NCBI GenBank assembly: GCA_022496805.1
Contig: CM040087.1
Coordinates: 10,862,001 to 10,926,000, forward strand
Direction: 5' to 3'
Source of the DNA: Pohlia nutans
Taxonomy: Eukaryota > Streptophyta > Bryopsida > Bryales > Mniaceae
DNA length: 64,000 bases
Under the pieces are notes generated by a model. It was not told the DNA's origin. It saw nothing but the letters and a program-made list of their open reading frames with translations, and did no database searches. The first letter of the stretch is position 1. Every line of letters begins with the position of its first letter. Positions 35,276 to 48,334 of this stretch are shown here, piece after piece. The translations under genes and the position numbers were made by a program.

Positions 35276-36150
35276 AAATGTGTCAAATATGACACAAGAC
35301 ATGACAACCAAGAAGTTGAAAAACATTCTAAGGATTTTTGACCATGCAAAGTGATGTAATAAGTATGAACTTTTTAAACACCGTAAAAAGTTAACAATGA
35401 TTGACTCTTAAAAAAAAATTTACAAAAATTTAGACAATAGACATGAACGTCTAAATCAAGGTCATAAATGTAAGATGCTCACTAATATGTTGTCCAACAT
35501 CTAATAGGCAATAATTGTTTTGTAGCATTTAAACGCCAAGAAGCACCCAAAAAAATTTGGCATTCACCAAGCCTTTAGGAAAAAATTGAAAAAAAAATGG
35601 ATGAAGGTGCAATATTATTTCAATTTTTGAAAATAAATCAGATGAAATCACCAGTTTTTAATGAAAGTCATTTAAAAATGTGGATGAAAAGGTAGTTCTA
35701 TCCAAAATTTAGATGAATATGAAAATATTTAGCTACAACATTTTATTTCAATATCCACTTTAGCAATTTTCCAAAACTAAACAAAGAAATCCCCGTTGAT
35801 ACTACGCCAAGTCAAAAAAAGGTGTCAGTCTTGACAACTGTGAAGTAGGAGGACATTTTAAAGATCTTTGACCATAGAAAGCGATGTATTAAACATGAAA
35901 ATTCTAAGCAGCGTAGGAAGTTAGCAATGATAGACAACCTTGATGTCAAAATCAAGGGAAAATATTTAATATGTCATCAAACGTGTAATATGTCGTTAAG
36001 TCGGGAAAAGGTGTTAGACACGAGTGACAACTCTGAACTAGGACATTTAAAGGATCTTTGACGGTGGAAAGTGATGTAATAAATCTAAAAAAATTAAACA
36101 GCTTAGGATCGAAATAAGCAATGATTGACTTTCAAAGAAAACCTCACCAA
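35276..36150 (+). repeat. Three diverged ~200-bp repeats
   Basis: A segment with 'tgtcaaatatgacac', 'gacaacc-agaagt', 'ggatctttgaccatg-aaagtgatgtaataa' and 'agttaacaatgattgact' occurs at about 35276, 35818 and 36012. The copies are degenerate and non-coding. Confidence 0.65.
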
Positions 36151-37280
36151 AAGTACACTACGCGGTAGAGTTATATATAAAGTCTAGTAAATTCAAAGGC
36201 ATCTTTTTTCTTGGAGCATTTGTTTTTCAACAATAAAGTTGCAGTGCGCTTTTAGAGAAATTTGACCTTACTACCTGTCCAAACTCCTCCAAACCTCTCT
36301 TAAGTTCTGGTGAAGGAGTCATTTTTATACTAATCTAAGCAAGGAGCTTTGTGGCTTGTGTTAAAAGTGATCAACAAAATCTATTTATAGTGCAAAACTA
36401 AGGCTAAAAAACAAGATTTGTTGTGTTCACTTTGCGAACAACTCAATTCTTTTCAAAAAATAATAATTGCAATCAACAAACTTGAATTGATACTTATAAT
36501 CGACTAAACATGATCAAATAAAAATCAAGAATATATTTAGTCAATGCATTTAAATTAAGAGCAAGAAAGAGACTTGATGACAACATTCTGAAGAAAAAAA
36601 AAATTAGGTTTGGAAATAATAATAAACATGATTTTTTTCAAAAGAGAAAACCTTTCAAAATTAAATAAAAATATTAACAAAAAAACATAATACATCCAAC
36701 CGTATAGATGTGATCTTCACATTGACATTTACAAGTTTTCTTTGTACATCTACTCCATTTTGGGGTTTCATCAAACATTTTATAGGGCATCTTTGAAAAC
36801 AGTGTTGAATTGGGACGTTAACCGAGAAAATTTCATTGGAAAGGCAAACCGGCGTCGCCGTCGTCGCGGTCGTGGGCCTAGTTTTTTAGGTTTCGTTTAT
36901 TGGCTCGAGCTCTGTTTCCTGGTCTTCCGCTCGGAAACTCACAGCAGCCAGCCAGCATGAGAGCATCAATCAGAGTCACGATCACGAACACCTTCGTTGC
37001 AGTTTCAGATTCCTCGGACACAAAGTACCACGTTTAGGATCTGTTTAGGTTTTGGCGGAACCAATCGTGCAGAGCTACAGAGCTGGAGCGAAACTGGCGC
37101 AATTGCGGGACACCAGGGCTGCCTGCTTGCGGGGTTGACGATTGACGGGGAGACCGAGAATCGTTTGTTTTCTGACTTGGTGTTTAAAAGCGTGTTTGTG
37201 AGGCTGAGGTGAAGGTGAGCAATTCAGGAGTGTCACTTCTTCTCTGGCGAGTGTCGCACTAGGCACTTCACTGTGCATTA
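36151..37280. other. AT-rich flank with a TTAA-family fragment
   Basis: No gene up to about 36830. 36690-36823 matches the right end of the 53667-54206 element ('ttcacattgacatttacaa' to 'gtgttgaattgggacgttaa'), interrupted by a GC-rich run at 36849. 36850-37280 is GC-richer and may be promoter or 5' leader for the TRM6 gene. Confidence 0.5.
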
Positions 37281-37517
37281 CTCCCTCCATCCCAAAGTTA
37301 TTGTCATGTTTGAAAGTGCTTTTTTAAGTAGGTCATATTGTAAGAAACACGATAAAAAAAGGTTCCAAATTACGTCACTAGAATGATCGAAGAACATTGC
37401 ATGTGTTCATTGCAACCTAAATAAAATTAGCCACAAGGAAGTATTTTTTTGACCTACTTAAAAAAGCACTTTCAAACATGACTTGCAAACATGACAATAA
37501 CTTTGGGACGGAGGGAG
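37281..37517 (+). mobile_element. Stowaway-like MITE, copy 1
   Basis: 237 bp, from CTCCCTCCATCCCAAAGTTA to TAACTTTGGGACGGAGGGAG, flanked by TA on both sides. Long inverted repeats run inwards through 'tgtcatgtttgaaagtgcttttttaagtaggtca'. This is the Tc1/mariner (Stowaway) type. It lies about 540 bp upstream of the TRM6 start codon. Confidence 0.95.
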
Positions 37518-38058
37518 TATTTGAATTGCCGCTGTGGTTAGTTGTTATGCTCATCACAGCTCTTGACCCTCCGCTCGGCATTGCACTTAATGTAAATCGT
37601 CGAAAATGCAGGGGTCAAAAGATTGCTCTTGCGGCCAATTAGGGTTTTGTAACACGCTGTGCATTGAGCGTTTATTGATGTAGAGTTCAATTCGGATGTG
37701 TTTGTTCTTTCTGCTCAATTTATGTCAAATCCTTGCTTTGAAGGATTCTTGTGTTGAGTGATTCAGAGTGATTCAATCAGCTTGAGCCTAGTCTCATTTA
37801 CGCCCCGTTTATTTCAGGAAACTTTGCAAAAGGTCGAAGAAGTCACTCAAGACCGAGGTGTTTCCTTTGGGCAACGGAGGTTTTATGATTTTCGATACAT
37901 TTTGTTTAAGGAACAACAAGCTCAAGCTGTGGATTTATGTAGCATCAGTCCTCGGAATGTTTTCGAGCTCATTTGAGCTTGTGTAGACTCGTTCACGACC
38001 CTTACTGAAGGAGAATTTGCCGAAACACCGTAAACCCTAAACCCTTGGTCGAATCGAA
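37518..38058 (+). promoter_or_regulatory. Probable TRM6 promoter and 5' leader
   Basis: A telo-box-like tract 'gtaaaccctaaacccttgg' lies at about 38030, a motif common upstream of plant genes for RNA processing and translation. An open frame at 37758-37976 has no recognised content and may be transcribed leader. Confidence 0.4.
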
Positions 38059-41000
38059 ATGGACAAGAGTCGTGGCACTGTGATTACTCCAGGGTGCGCC
38101 GTGCTTTTGGACATCAACAATGGAGACAAGCTCACGTTTGCGCATCTGAATAAGAATGCGTAAGTGATTCAATGCTGTGTGGGGTCACCAGGTTTTTTAG
38201 GGTTAGGGTTTCTAGTTTCTTTTCCCGGCTGTGAGATTTGTGATTGTGGGATTTTCCTGGACGTGCAGAAGCGTAAAAATCGGCAACACGAAATGCTCGC
38301 TGGATGCGCTCGTTGGCCACCCGTTTGGATCTGTTTTTGAAGTCCAATCTGGTCCCAAAGGAGCTTCATTTGTACGAGTTTCGCCCACTGGTGTAGGTTA
38401 GGGTTTTTTTCTGTCAAACTACCTTCATCTTAAATTTTCCACTATAACATTGTTTGAAGTGTGCTGTAATCAATGATGGTGTGGCAAGGATATCCTTTCA
38501 GAGAAGGTCATAATAAAGAGTCTTGAGTGAACATATTACCATCCAAAACTACACACGCAAAAGGTAGTCCAAAATTGCTCTATTGGAGTGGAATGTTCTC
38601 GGTTGATCCTTTACTGTCTAGTCTAACTGTTCGTCTGCAGATTTACGTGACGGGATTGCAGAGAAAGACGATGGAGAAGTTGATGAAACGAAGAGCAAAG
38701 ATAACCGGGCTCTGATTGACAATAATACAGCACAGACACTTTCTGCCGAAGATATTAGCAAGATGCGCACGTACGCAGTGACCTAACTTAATTCTGCTGA
38801 ATTCGTTCCCTAAAGGACCCAAATTAGGTCTCATGTTTTTTTAAGCAGGTTTGAGTAGGTCCTATGGAGAGTGATTTTGTTTATTTTTTTACCAACAATT
38901 ATTTGCAATGTTGTTCACTGATTCTAGTGATACGTATTTTCCATAACATCATAAATCAAATTGGCAATCATAAATCCTGCTCTTTGCATGGTTCTGCCCT
39001 GTACTAGTGTGGATCAGATCTATAAAATCCATAATTAAGCATTTGTTTTTGGAATGTGGAACTCGGGTCATTATATTTACTGATTCTCGTGATGAGCTGT
39101 GCAGTGAGGGGGTCTCTGGAAAGGCGATAATGGAGGCTTTGGTTGCAAATAGTACTACTTTTCATACAAAGACGGCATTCTCACAGGTCATTTTTGTTTG
39201 TTTGTTTGTTTGTCCAGTTGTGTTTTGGTGGTGTATGTGTCTGGGGTATAACTGGATGTGGTAACAAAGTTTTATTCAATATGGAGCTGAGCTTTTCTGA
39301 CTAATAACATTGAGTGGCAGGAGAAGTATTTGCGAAAGAAACAGAAGAAGTACGCTCCACGGGTCGTTGTTAAACGACCATCTGCTAGAAGGTTAGAATC
39401 TGCTAGCTCATATTTTATCTTTACATAATAGTCGTGAAGAAGAGACTTTTTATTTGACCGAACATTTTTATACTAACTTTGTAAACATATTCTTAAGTCT
39501 TCCCGCAAGTTAAGCGCGACGTAGGTTTTAGCTCTGATGGATGCTTACCTGTGTTCGTGGACAGTGTATGTGAGGCCTACTTTGCCAAAGATCCCAACAA
39601 AACAGGGTAAAGTTTTTTCACCACCCCACATTTTTCAGTAATTTTTACATGGTAACAAGGAGCGGTGATCCTATATTTTGACTTAAAATTAATTTGACTG
39701 AGCCTTTAATGTGCGATCGCTTTGGATTTCTATAGAGAATGTTTTTTTTTTTTTTAATTTTAAATATCATATGCGTGACATATAAATTTTTCCAGGCACT
39801 TACGGATGGACATGTTGGCACTTATGCTTTCTCTGGCAAACGTGGGGGCCAATGCTGAAGTTCTAGTTTTGGATATGCTTGGAGGCCTTCTTACTGCCTC
39901 TGTAGCTGAACGATTAGGAGGTAATGTGGTCTCACTGGTTGATTTTGTACGACTTCTCATGATACAAAAAAATAAAAAGAACCGACTAAGTACAAATGGT
40001 TGCTCTGTCCTTCAGGAGTTAATTCTAGGTCAGTTCTTCGTTTTGGAGGTTTTCATGGAGCTGTAGGCTGAGGTGCAGTTTGTTTGGATTCCACCATCTA
40101 TTGAGTATTTGGAGATGGGCTGAGGAAACATAGGTGGATGGTGATGTAGGTTACGGATCTGTGTGCAGCACATATCACACAAACAAGCTGCACACTATTG
40201 ACATGGTGCGACTATTCAATTTTGATGCGTCTACATCCAGCAGGTGACCAATTCTCAGCGTTGTCTCTTCTTTTAAGTGCTGTCTTCTTGTTCTAGGCAT
40301 AACCAGATGCCATCCTGCAGTGTGTGGATTTGCTTGGAATTTCTTCCACCTTCTCCTGAGTGGTACCACCTAAAATGCAAGCTGATGACGCGTTTTTAAA
40401 GGACCTTAGCAGTCCTCAAAACTGCTAAAAGGGGACTCTTGGTCTTTTAGGGGTTAATTTATGTATCTACTAAGTTGATTTCTGCAAATTTTCAGGGTGG
40501 TGCGAGCTCCTGCATCACAGCTCATTTCTGCTAGGACTGCGAAGGCAAAGCTGTCCACTGAGCCCGAGTTGAAGGGAACGGATGGGGAAGCTGATATTAA
40601 CATTATACTAAACGACTCACATGACGTTTCTACAAGTGGTAAGCTTTCTATTACAGAGCATCACAAGTTGCTAAGGCTGTGTAGGCTACTGTCAAGGTTG
40701 ACATTATCGTTCTTTTGAGAGCATTTTGGTAACCTGTGTAACCTGTCTGCTGATTGGGATTAATGTAATACTGCAGTCAATTCCATGGAGGTGGAAAGAC
40801 CACTGGATGGGACAACAAGTACAAGCGACAAGACGGAAGTGAGTCTCAGTTTCGAAAGCAAACTCTTAACAGAATCCATTGAGGTTGAAGGCACAAGAAC
40901 GACTACACAACTAGAACAAACAGGTACATAACAAAGGACTGTGACGATTTCTTGGGAGCAATCAAAGTGTTTGTTCCTGTTGACTGACTGTAAGGATATC

Positions 41001-42283
41001 CACTTCTGCAGTTATCGTTGAATCAACGTTAGAAGATGCGCCTAGGCCTGAAACTGAGCACACATCAAAACGGAGGGCCCAATCTAGAACGGATGATTTT
41101 GAATCTGGCAAGTCAATAAAACCTGGTAGGCTTGCTTCAGACGAGGATATTAAGCGTTGGGCACATGAAGGGTTCACCAGGTAGGTGCCAAAATAATCTT
41201 TATGGCTTATGATTTCCGTTTTTCCCCACGATAATCCTCCTTTTTGAGATGTGATGCATTGTTATAGATGACTCGTCTGACTTGGTTGTGGTCACAGTTT
41301 GATAGTAGGAGCTCCTTTCTTAGATCCCTGGACAGTGGTGGAGAAGCTTCTACCATTATTGGCCCCCTCAGCTCCGTTTGTTATTTACCATCCTTACTTG
41401 CAGGTACAAACTCTTGGTCTTGTGTTTAAATGCATGTTCTGTCGTAGGAGGCTCTTGATTATGTTCGACTCATTGCACTCTAGTAATTGTCTCATTGCAG
41501 GCTTTAGCAATGTTTTGGTGACTTGTTCTAGCTGCAGTGTTGTGTCTCTTGTATGGATTGGGAAGGACTAACAATTAGTTGATTTGGACAGCCTCTTGCA
41601 GAGTGCATGAATAAGTTGCAGACACAGCGCATGGCAGTTGGTCTGCAGCTTCAAGAGCCTTGGCTCCGTGAGTACCAGGTAATTTTCTGTCTACAGGTGT
41701 TGGGAGTTGTTTTAGATGTTGGTTTTCCCACTTACTATTAAGGATAAGAATGACAATTTTCGTGATTGTGTTATTACTCATATAATACTCCCTCCGTCCC
41801 AAAGTTATTGTCATGTTTGAAAGTTATGTTTGAAAGTGCTTTTTTAAGTAAATCATATTGTAAGAAACATGATTAAAAAAGGTTCCAAATTATGTCACTA
41901 GAATGATTGAAGAACATTGCATGTGTTCATTGCAACCTAAATAAAATTAGCCACAAGGAAGTATTTTTTTGACCTACTTAAAAAAGCACTTTCAAACATG
42001 ACATTCAAACATGACAATAATTTTGGGACAGAGGGAGTAACATATAATTTTGTCTAGATCATTTCTGTTACACGATGGCTCTCTGTTAGCAAGATTCTTT
42101 TAGTCTGCTGTCATTGTTGAGGTTCATATTGTCTTTGGGACTAATTCAAGCTGCTGTTAACGTTATTGATCAAAATCATTCCTATTGCTAATGCAGGTTT
42201 TACCTTCAAGAACTCATCCAAACATGCAAATGAGTTCCACTGGAGGGTGGGTTCTTAGTGGCATTTGCATAAACAAGACCTGA
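38059..42283 (+). CDS. TRM6: tRNA (adenine-58-N1)-methyltransferase non-catalytic subunit TRM6
   Basis: Fourteen-exon model: 38059-38159, 38269-38396, 38641-38770, 39105-39186, 39321-39391, 39565-39606, 39796-39920, 40150-40243, 40496-40638, 40777-40923, 41012-41180, 41298-41403, 41592-41678 and 42197-42283. Every junction is GT-AG and keeps frame, giving 503 residues. TRM6 (Gcd10 family) pairs with TRM61 to make m1A58 in tRNA; TRM61 binds S-adenosylmethionine and TRM6 helps bind tRNA. Family motifs seen are LLDINNGDKLTFAHL, LVGHPFGSVFEV, KYLRKKQKKYAPRV, RPSARSVCEAYF, LDMLGGLLTASVAERLGG, APSAPFVIYHPY, LQEPWLREYQVLP and GGWVLSGI. An acidic linker fills the middle (exons 9-11). A Stowaway MITE sits in the last intron. 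Confidence 0.95.
38808..38990. mobile_element. Partial TTAA-type MITE in TRM6 intron 3
   Basis: Starts 'cctaaaggacccaaattaggtct' and shares 'gagtaggtcctatg', 'caatgttgttcactgattc-agtgata' and 'aatcctgct' with the copy at 31817-32046. Both ends are decayed. Confidence 0.5.
41788..42037 (+). mobile_element. Stowaway-like MITE, copy 2 (TRM6 intron 13)
   Basis: 250 bp, CTCCCTCCGTCCCAAAG to TTTTGGGACAGAGGGAG, flanked by TA. Very close to copy 1 but with an extra 'ttatgtttgaaag' near the left end. It lies between exon 13 (ends 41678) and exon 14 (starts 42197). Confidence 0.95.
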
Positions 42284-43626
42284 AAGGTGATCAAGGATGC
42301 GAAAGCCAAATTCCAATACTTTTGCAAACTTGTTTTTAAAAAAAAAATTCCATGTGGAGCCACCCCACTAATGAAAATCAGCTTTGTTTTAGGTTTGTTG
42401 ATGGATTTTTCAAGTTTCTTTCTCCTAAACTTTTGGATGTGGTTCAGTCTTATAATTATGAAATTTCTGAGATGTTTATAAAACCATAGAACGTATTCAT
42501 GTGAAAAAAACCAAATAAATTATTTCAGACTCTTACCTCCTGCCAAAGAGCAGTAACTTCTACTATCTCCAAATAGGTTGCAATTGAATCGTGCATTATA
42601 TTTCAAATTGTAGCTTTGAATAATTTCAAAGCAAGGAACAACTAAACTTTTTTTCGCAAATTTCACTAGAATATCTGTAAATTCTTTTTTTCAAGAAAGC
42701 TTCAATATTATTCAAAATCATATTTTCTGTAAGCGAGACATAATGTTGGAAGAAAATGCAACACCAACTCTCACCTTGAGTAATGCAATGGCGGATTTTA
42801 CCCAAATGCTACCTCTTGAAGAATGTCATAGACTTTCATCTCTTGCAGGTTTACTTGTTCTAAGGTAGATGATTATAATCGACAGGCACCTAAAATTGAA
42901 ATGGCCTACAATTGAGATAAGGCAGACTTGTCGAATATTGCGCATTGACCATATGTTTCCTCTGTATTATTTTCTTATTTGTTTTTTATCAATATTTTTT
43001 TGTTATTCAATTTGTGGATGAAGCTCGTTACATTGGGATGAAAACTGAATTAAAAAATGATGAAAATTGTTCTCTCCAATCCCGCCTGAGTGAGAATCAT
43101 CCATTTTTCAAATAATTGCCCTAATGTTGCGCATTGTGCACATGGGACTATTGTGCATGAAGTATTGTGGTTTGGAACAATAGCAACTCCTTGGAATATA
43201 GAAAGTAACAAACTATTCAAGAACTATTGTAAATGCCCACAAGTGAATACATACTTAATACCCACATGACAATGTTCTTTACTGCAATTATGAAGCACAG
43301 AATCACCTAACTAGTATGAATCATTTGAGGGAAAAATTAGGCAACTAGAAACCAATATCATAGTTGAGAAGTGTGATTTCAGGCATCTTGTTATCCATAC
43401 TAGGTTGGTTGCCCTAGTACAGAAAGAGCCATTTGACAAACACAAAATTCATACAAATCCTAATTCTCACAATTGAAGCCAAAATACAATGATCAATTCT
43501 ATGCCACTTATGTACAAAAGCAAGAGGCAATCATCTGCCATGGTCAACAATTTAAAATAACAATTGTTAGAATACGAATAAAAGTATAGTCCAATTTATA
43601 CTTTCCAAAAAAATCTACTCCATTAA
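42284..43626. other. 3' flank of TRM6, no gene seen
   Basis: AT-rich, with stop codons in all frames. The first part is presumably 3' untranslated region. Confidence 0.5.
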
Positions 43627-44168
43627 CCCTTTAACGTCCCGATTCAACACTGTTTTCAAAGATTTGTTATAAAATGGTTGATGAAAAACGGAAATGGAGT
43701 TGATGTACAAAACAAAGTTGCAAATGTCAATGTGTAGATAACATCCGTACGGTTGGATTCATCATATTTATTATTAATATTTTTAAAGTAATTTTGCAAG
43801 GTTTTCTCTTGAAATTCAATTAAAAATCCAAAATTAACACAAATTTTAAAAAAAAATACTGTAATGAAATTAGAATGACATGCACTACGAGATGGTATGG
43901 TTTCCATTATTTGATTCTACTTACTATGGAAAATCATATTTAAGGTCTTTCTTTTTGAACTAAGATTGAAACTTGACATTAATCACTTTTGTAATTTTTC
44001 AAAAATTCACATTATCTTATTTGGAAGATCCATATCGTACAAATGGTAATCAACCAGCACAAGAATGAAAAAATAAATAAAATGGATGAAAAACATCCAG
44101 TACCTACAGAAATCGAGCTGCTCAAATTCATTCGGCGTCCAGATTCTGGACGCCGGCGCGCTAAAGGG
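43627..44168. mobile_element. TTAA-flanked element, 542 bp, copy P2
   Basis: TTAA on both sides (43623-43626 and 44169-44172). The left end CCCTTTAACGTCCCGATTC and right end GCGCTAAAGGG form short inverted repeats. A hairpin CCAGATTCTGG within a 'cggcgtcc' palindrome sits at the right end. Nearly the same sequence occurs at 53667-54206 in the opposite orientation. No protein is encoded. Confidence 0.78.
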
Positions 44169-44172
44169 TTAA

Positions 44173-45140
44173 GCAAGATGAATCAAGAGCAATAATAACA
44201 AGTAAAAATTGATTATATTACTCCATGAAAAAAAATTAGAATGAAAACTTACCTTTACAAATTTGGGGGTGGAGTTGGGGCAGGGAAACCATTCTCCAGT
44301 GCAAACTTTATGAACTCTATGTAGGCTGAAGCAATCTCATCTGAAGGTAAATTAATAGCTATTTTTTTGTCCTCAATCTTTTGCACAAGGCCAACTTCTA
44401 GTCTCTCCTTCTTCTACTTTTCTTCCTGCAAGTTTCCTTTGCCTAATACCCTCTTCTTTAGCCTCTTTAATTAAACGTTTTTTTATTAACCCTAAACATA
44501 CGAACCCTTTGAATAGAAGTGGATTCTAGCCTAAAAAGTAGATATTAGCATGGCTCAAATGTACGTGAGGTGTACATGAGAAGACCATTGCAAGCATAAA
44601 ATCTACCCAACAAATTAGACATACTTGTAGTTGGAGGCTTCTCCAATATTATCAACAATTTCCCGTCACAAGATATTTATTGTAATTAGTAGAGAATTTA
44701 ATAGGCTTTCAAAGGTGACTTGAATGGAAATCATCCGAGGTTGTATGAGAAAGTTACAAGGTTTTGAATCTAGCAATTGCAAATCTAACCATATGGACTG
44801 AATCTAAAACTCATAATGTACAACTTTTTTTCATTCATCAAGTTGAAAATATCCCTCTTAGTTGCATTTTATAATGCATTTTTGAAAAATTGCCAAATCT
44901 GAAAAGGATGAGAATGTTTAGGGGTTAAACCATTAATGTCCATATCCACCACCAATTTCAAAGATGTGTTACAAAATGTTTGATGAATCACAAAAATGAA
45001 GTTGATATATAAAAAAAAAGCTGTAAATCTCAATGTGTAAATCTCATCTACACGGTTGGATTTCTAAAAATAATAGCTCTTAATTAATTTTGCTAGGTTT
45101 TCTTTTGAATTTCATTTTAAAATCCCAAATTAAACAATAA
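44173..45140. other. Intergenic DNA with a TTAA-family fragment
   Basis: 44920-45130 begins 'aggggttaaaccattaatgtcc' and shares 'ttcaaagatgtgttacaaaatg-ttgatgaa', 'gttgatata' and 'tctcaatgtgtaaat' with P2, so it is an old fragment. The rest shows nothing. Confidence 0.5.
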
Positions 45141-45969
45141 TTCAATTGAAGATTACGTTGAGTGGGCCAAGGTGTGCAACAAACAACACATGATGCCTCT
45201 CGCGCAACACAAGCTTGTGGTTGCCTTTGTTTGGTGCAAGTGCAGGTCCAATTTCTTTGCTGTCAATCCATGATGGTGGGTCAAACCCGATGGGTCGCAA
45301 GTTTTGTCTTAGAGCCGCGTCACACTATGCCCAAAGGTCTAGGTCAATTTCCACCAATCGGATTCCAAGAAACCAAGAGTTCGGCCTCTCGACCCTTCAC
45401 ACTAGAGGCCAAAGTTCAAAAGTTGTTGCCTTCCAAAATGCTTACATGGCAACACTTTTTAACCAAGGTGACGGCCTCTCGAGAGGAAGTTTGGGTCGGA
45501 CGGGAATGGAAACCCAAACTATGGTTGAAGGCTGTCGATTTCTTTTCATTAAAAAATGAAAACTATATTTTATTGCCTCGTTTATTGCTTATTTTCTGTA
45601 GATTTCTTTAGACTCTCAACAAAGTTTGGCCACTCAATCCCATGGCCTCTCGACTTGGACGGTCATAGTGTGAAGTGGCCATAGCATGAAGTGGCTATAC
45701 TTATCCCTTATAGCCGCCTTAAAGCCCTTTTCCCATGTTGGGTCTGTCCGTCTTTCCTTTGTGTTGGTCCTCTCCTTGCCAGGCTACTTGTGGCTCGTGG
45801 GTTTCTATTTTGCCAATTTGCAATGAATTCCGTTTCATTCGTTTCAAAAATCAAGCGGCTAGTCGCGTAGTCTCTGCCTTCGTATTTGCCCTAAATTTAC
45901 TTTTTACGCTTGGTTTGTATTGTTCAGCCATATAACTCCTTAAAAGCAAAGCGTTTCCGACTTTCCGTA

Positions 45970-45994
45970 GTCTCTTCCCCGGTGGGGAAGAGAC
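45970..45994. other. Perfect 11-bp stem hairpin
   Basis: GTCTCTTCCCC and GGGGAAGAGAC flank a 3-base loop. A partial second copy follows at about 46029. It sits in apparently non-coding DNA without a T-tract, so there is no terminator interpretation. Confidence 0.8.
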
Positions 45995-46547
45995 AATAAA
46001 TATTAAAAGCGAAGCGTTTCCGTAGTCTCTTCCCTTGTGCGGCAGAGACAATAAGTAGTGGATTCGCCATTAAGTGTTTCAAGAATTTACTACAACTGAC
46101 ATCAATATGGTAGACACCATGGAGATAGATATTTGTGCTCTCCACATCCAATGAATGGCATGGATTGGTACCCCCCTGTGCTGTACAGAAATGGATTGCA
46201 TTGGCTCCATTCAGATGTCAGAGTGAGAACAGGTGAGAACATAAAAACTTAGCCACCAGCTCCAAACCAAACAAGTACCAGCTTTTGGTTGGTAAGTCGA
46301 TTGATTGATGACAACAGATCATTGCACAGCTGATCCCTTGCATTCACACCCCATAACCTGAAACCATGACCCGGCCTGAGTGATCCCAAACTCCACAACT
46401 CCAGCATTAATTCATTCATCAAATGCGTGTTCAAATCAGACTGATGGCAAATCGTTCTCTCCCCTGTCATCAATGTAAGTTAATGCCCTCATGATCAGGC
46501 ACCAAATTCAAAGCCCTAGTTTTCACGGGCTTCACTACAGCCACTGA

Positions 46548-46600
46548 TGATCATAGCCTTGTCACACATTGGCAATGATCATAGCCTTGTCACACATTGG
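46548..46600 (+). repeat. 28-bp direct duplication
   Basis: 'tgatcatagccttgtcacacattgg' occurs at 46548-46572 and 46576-46600, identical, with a 3-base gap. Confidence 0.92.
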
Positions 46601-47349
46601 GGCCAGTTTAGACAAAACCTAAATGTGTTATGAAATTTTACTTTTGCAACTTTGATGAATTTAAGCTCAAAAATGAATACACAAAGTATGACTTTTAGTA
46701 ATCATCCATATGGTCAAACTTTCATGAAGAGCTTGAACCTTCATGGTGATGTCATTCACAATTACTTCCTAGACAAAACATGTTTTGTGGGGTGTAGCTT
46801 AAATTAATTTAATGCTTTGGAGATTGTAATATATTGAGTTGTCAAGTGTTTATAGTATATGTCAAAATAAAGTTTCCAAGCTTCCGGTCTTGTTTCTTCA
46901 CTTTGAAAGACTGGAAGTTAATTCCCAACTTGCACCTCATTTATTCTTCCTACCTTCTAAACATGTCAGGAGGTAACCACATCACATCACCACATGCAGG
47001 TTCAGGCTCTCCATGGAAAGCTGTCTTTAGAGGATGGTAATGTGGAGCAAGTTTGGCAGGAAAGAATGCGACGGCGCATTTTGCACAGTTGGGTTAGTAA
47101 AGCTGGATTTAAGGGTGTGTTGGTTCAGTTCTTGTTTTTTGGTTTCAGCTACTTCTTTTTTGCACAATATTGCTGTGGTGCGAGTACTGGTTCTTCTCTC
47201 TGCATTGATGCAAGGAAAATCACATACCGGTACTTGAAGTAGATAATGTTGCATTGCACAACACCAATGCCAACCGTGAACACATGACGCTGTTATTTTT
47301 AAGAGAATCGGAATTGCTTCTCACACGGCTACAGTTTTGAGATACGTTC

Positions 47350-47540
47350 CATTAGGAAATGTGTCGTTTTTCACTTACTATAAATGAAAAAGGAATGAAA
47401 CCGTGCGAAGCACATGGGTTGCATCGATGGTGGTGAGTGGTTTTGGTCACAAGAAGGCAGAAATCTAGACACAGCATTCTGTCACTGTTCACTGTTTCCA
47501 CAAAGTGGAGAATGAAAAATGACAGTTTCTGCTACTACTG
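47350..47540 (+). mobile_element. CACTA-like MITE, copy 4
   Basis: 191 bp. The left end is worn to CATTAGGAAATGTGTCG and the right end to GCTACTACTG, but the TTC duplication is intact on both sides. It lies about 800 bp upstream of the BAHD gene. Confidence 0.9.
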
Positions 47541-48334
47541 TTCCCATTTCTCACTTAGCAAATGCTGAATTTCGTGGCATATTCGAATCATCTCGTATTC
47601 GTAGCGTACACCGTAGATCAAACGTTTTATACCGTTTTCGCCGTCCGCGTAAAGCGGCGTTCTATCAAGCCACAGAGCACACTGTATCCCCAAATTTGAA
47701 CTTCCTTATTATTACTTACTGGAGGCCTGGCAGGTAAGGAGGGTGAGGCATTAAAGTGTGCTGCATGTGTTCTGACTTTAAATGCTGCGGACCTGATCAA
47801 ATTCATGATCGGAAGCTCTCTTTCCTTTACATGTTCCTTACAGTGAGCTGCAAATAAATTCGCACTGTTTGAGTTCACCGTTGTTTCATTTCCGATTGAG
47901 TGGTTAGGGCTGCACGGCGTCGAGCTCGTAAGATCGACTGAACGACCTGATTAGCATTTTCTGCTCTTATGTACACATGAGGTTTCTTTTGCTAGCTGCA
48001 ATAAGAAGCTAGCTAGCTTTCGTTCCGGTGTCTTGATTCCTGTAGCTCGGGCATACAGCTCGATTCTGGAAAGCCAGCAGGTTGGGGTTTTTGAACTTGC
48101 ACGACGTGAGGGTTCAGCTGTAGCCATGCAATGTCTAGCTAGGTTCAAGTGGCACCGTAGAAAAAATGACGATCACTCATTTGGTCCTCACTCTACGGAC
48201 ATGGCTATGGCGTGTCATGATTTCGTATCTGTGCTTACAAGAATCATTTCAGTAAGTGAAGAGTGCTGCCATGGGAAGACAGACAGCAGTGAGGAAGCTT
48301 TTAAGCTAACAACATGATCACTCTGTTGCAGGCA
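47541..48334 (+). promoter_or_regulatory. Probable BAHD promoter and 5' leader with an intron
   Basis: A 'ctctgttgcag' acceptor ends at 48331, four bases before the chosen ATG, so the leader probably contains an intron. A frame at 48033-48317 has no recognised content. No protein-coding exon is supported here. Confidence 0.4.

Larger units (their letters stand above)
45141..47349. other. Intergenic region, no gene supported
   Basis: A 149-residue frame (45162-45611) is overlapped by another on the same strand and has no recognisable content. The stretch repeats 'ggcctctcga' (45382, 45474, 45644), which suggests retroelement remains. Near-tandem 'aaaagcgaagcgtttccg' units occur at 45943 and 46004. 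Nothing else is evident up to the MITE at 47350. Confidence 0.5.

Noticed and set aside
45162..45611. 149-residue plus-strand frame
   Set aside because: No recognisable domain, overlapped by another frame on the same strand, and with repeated 'ggcctctcga' motifs typical of repeat debris.
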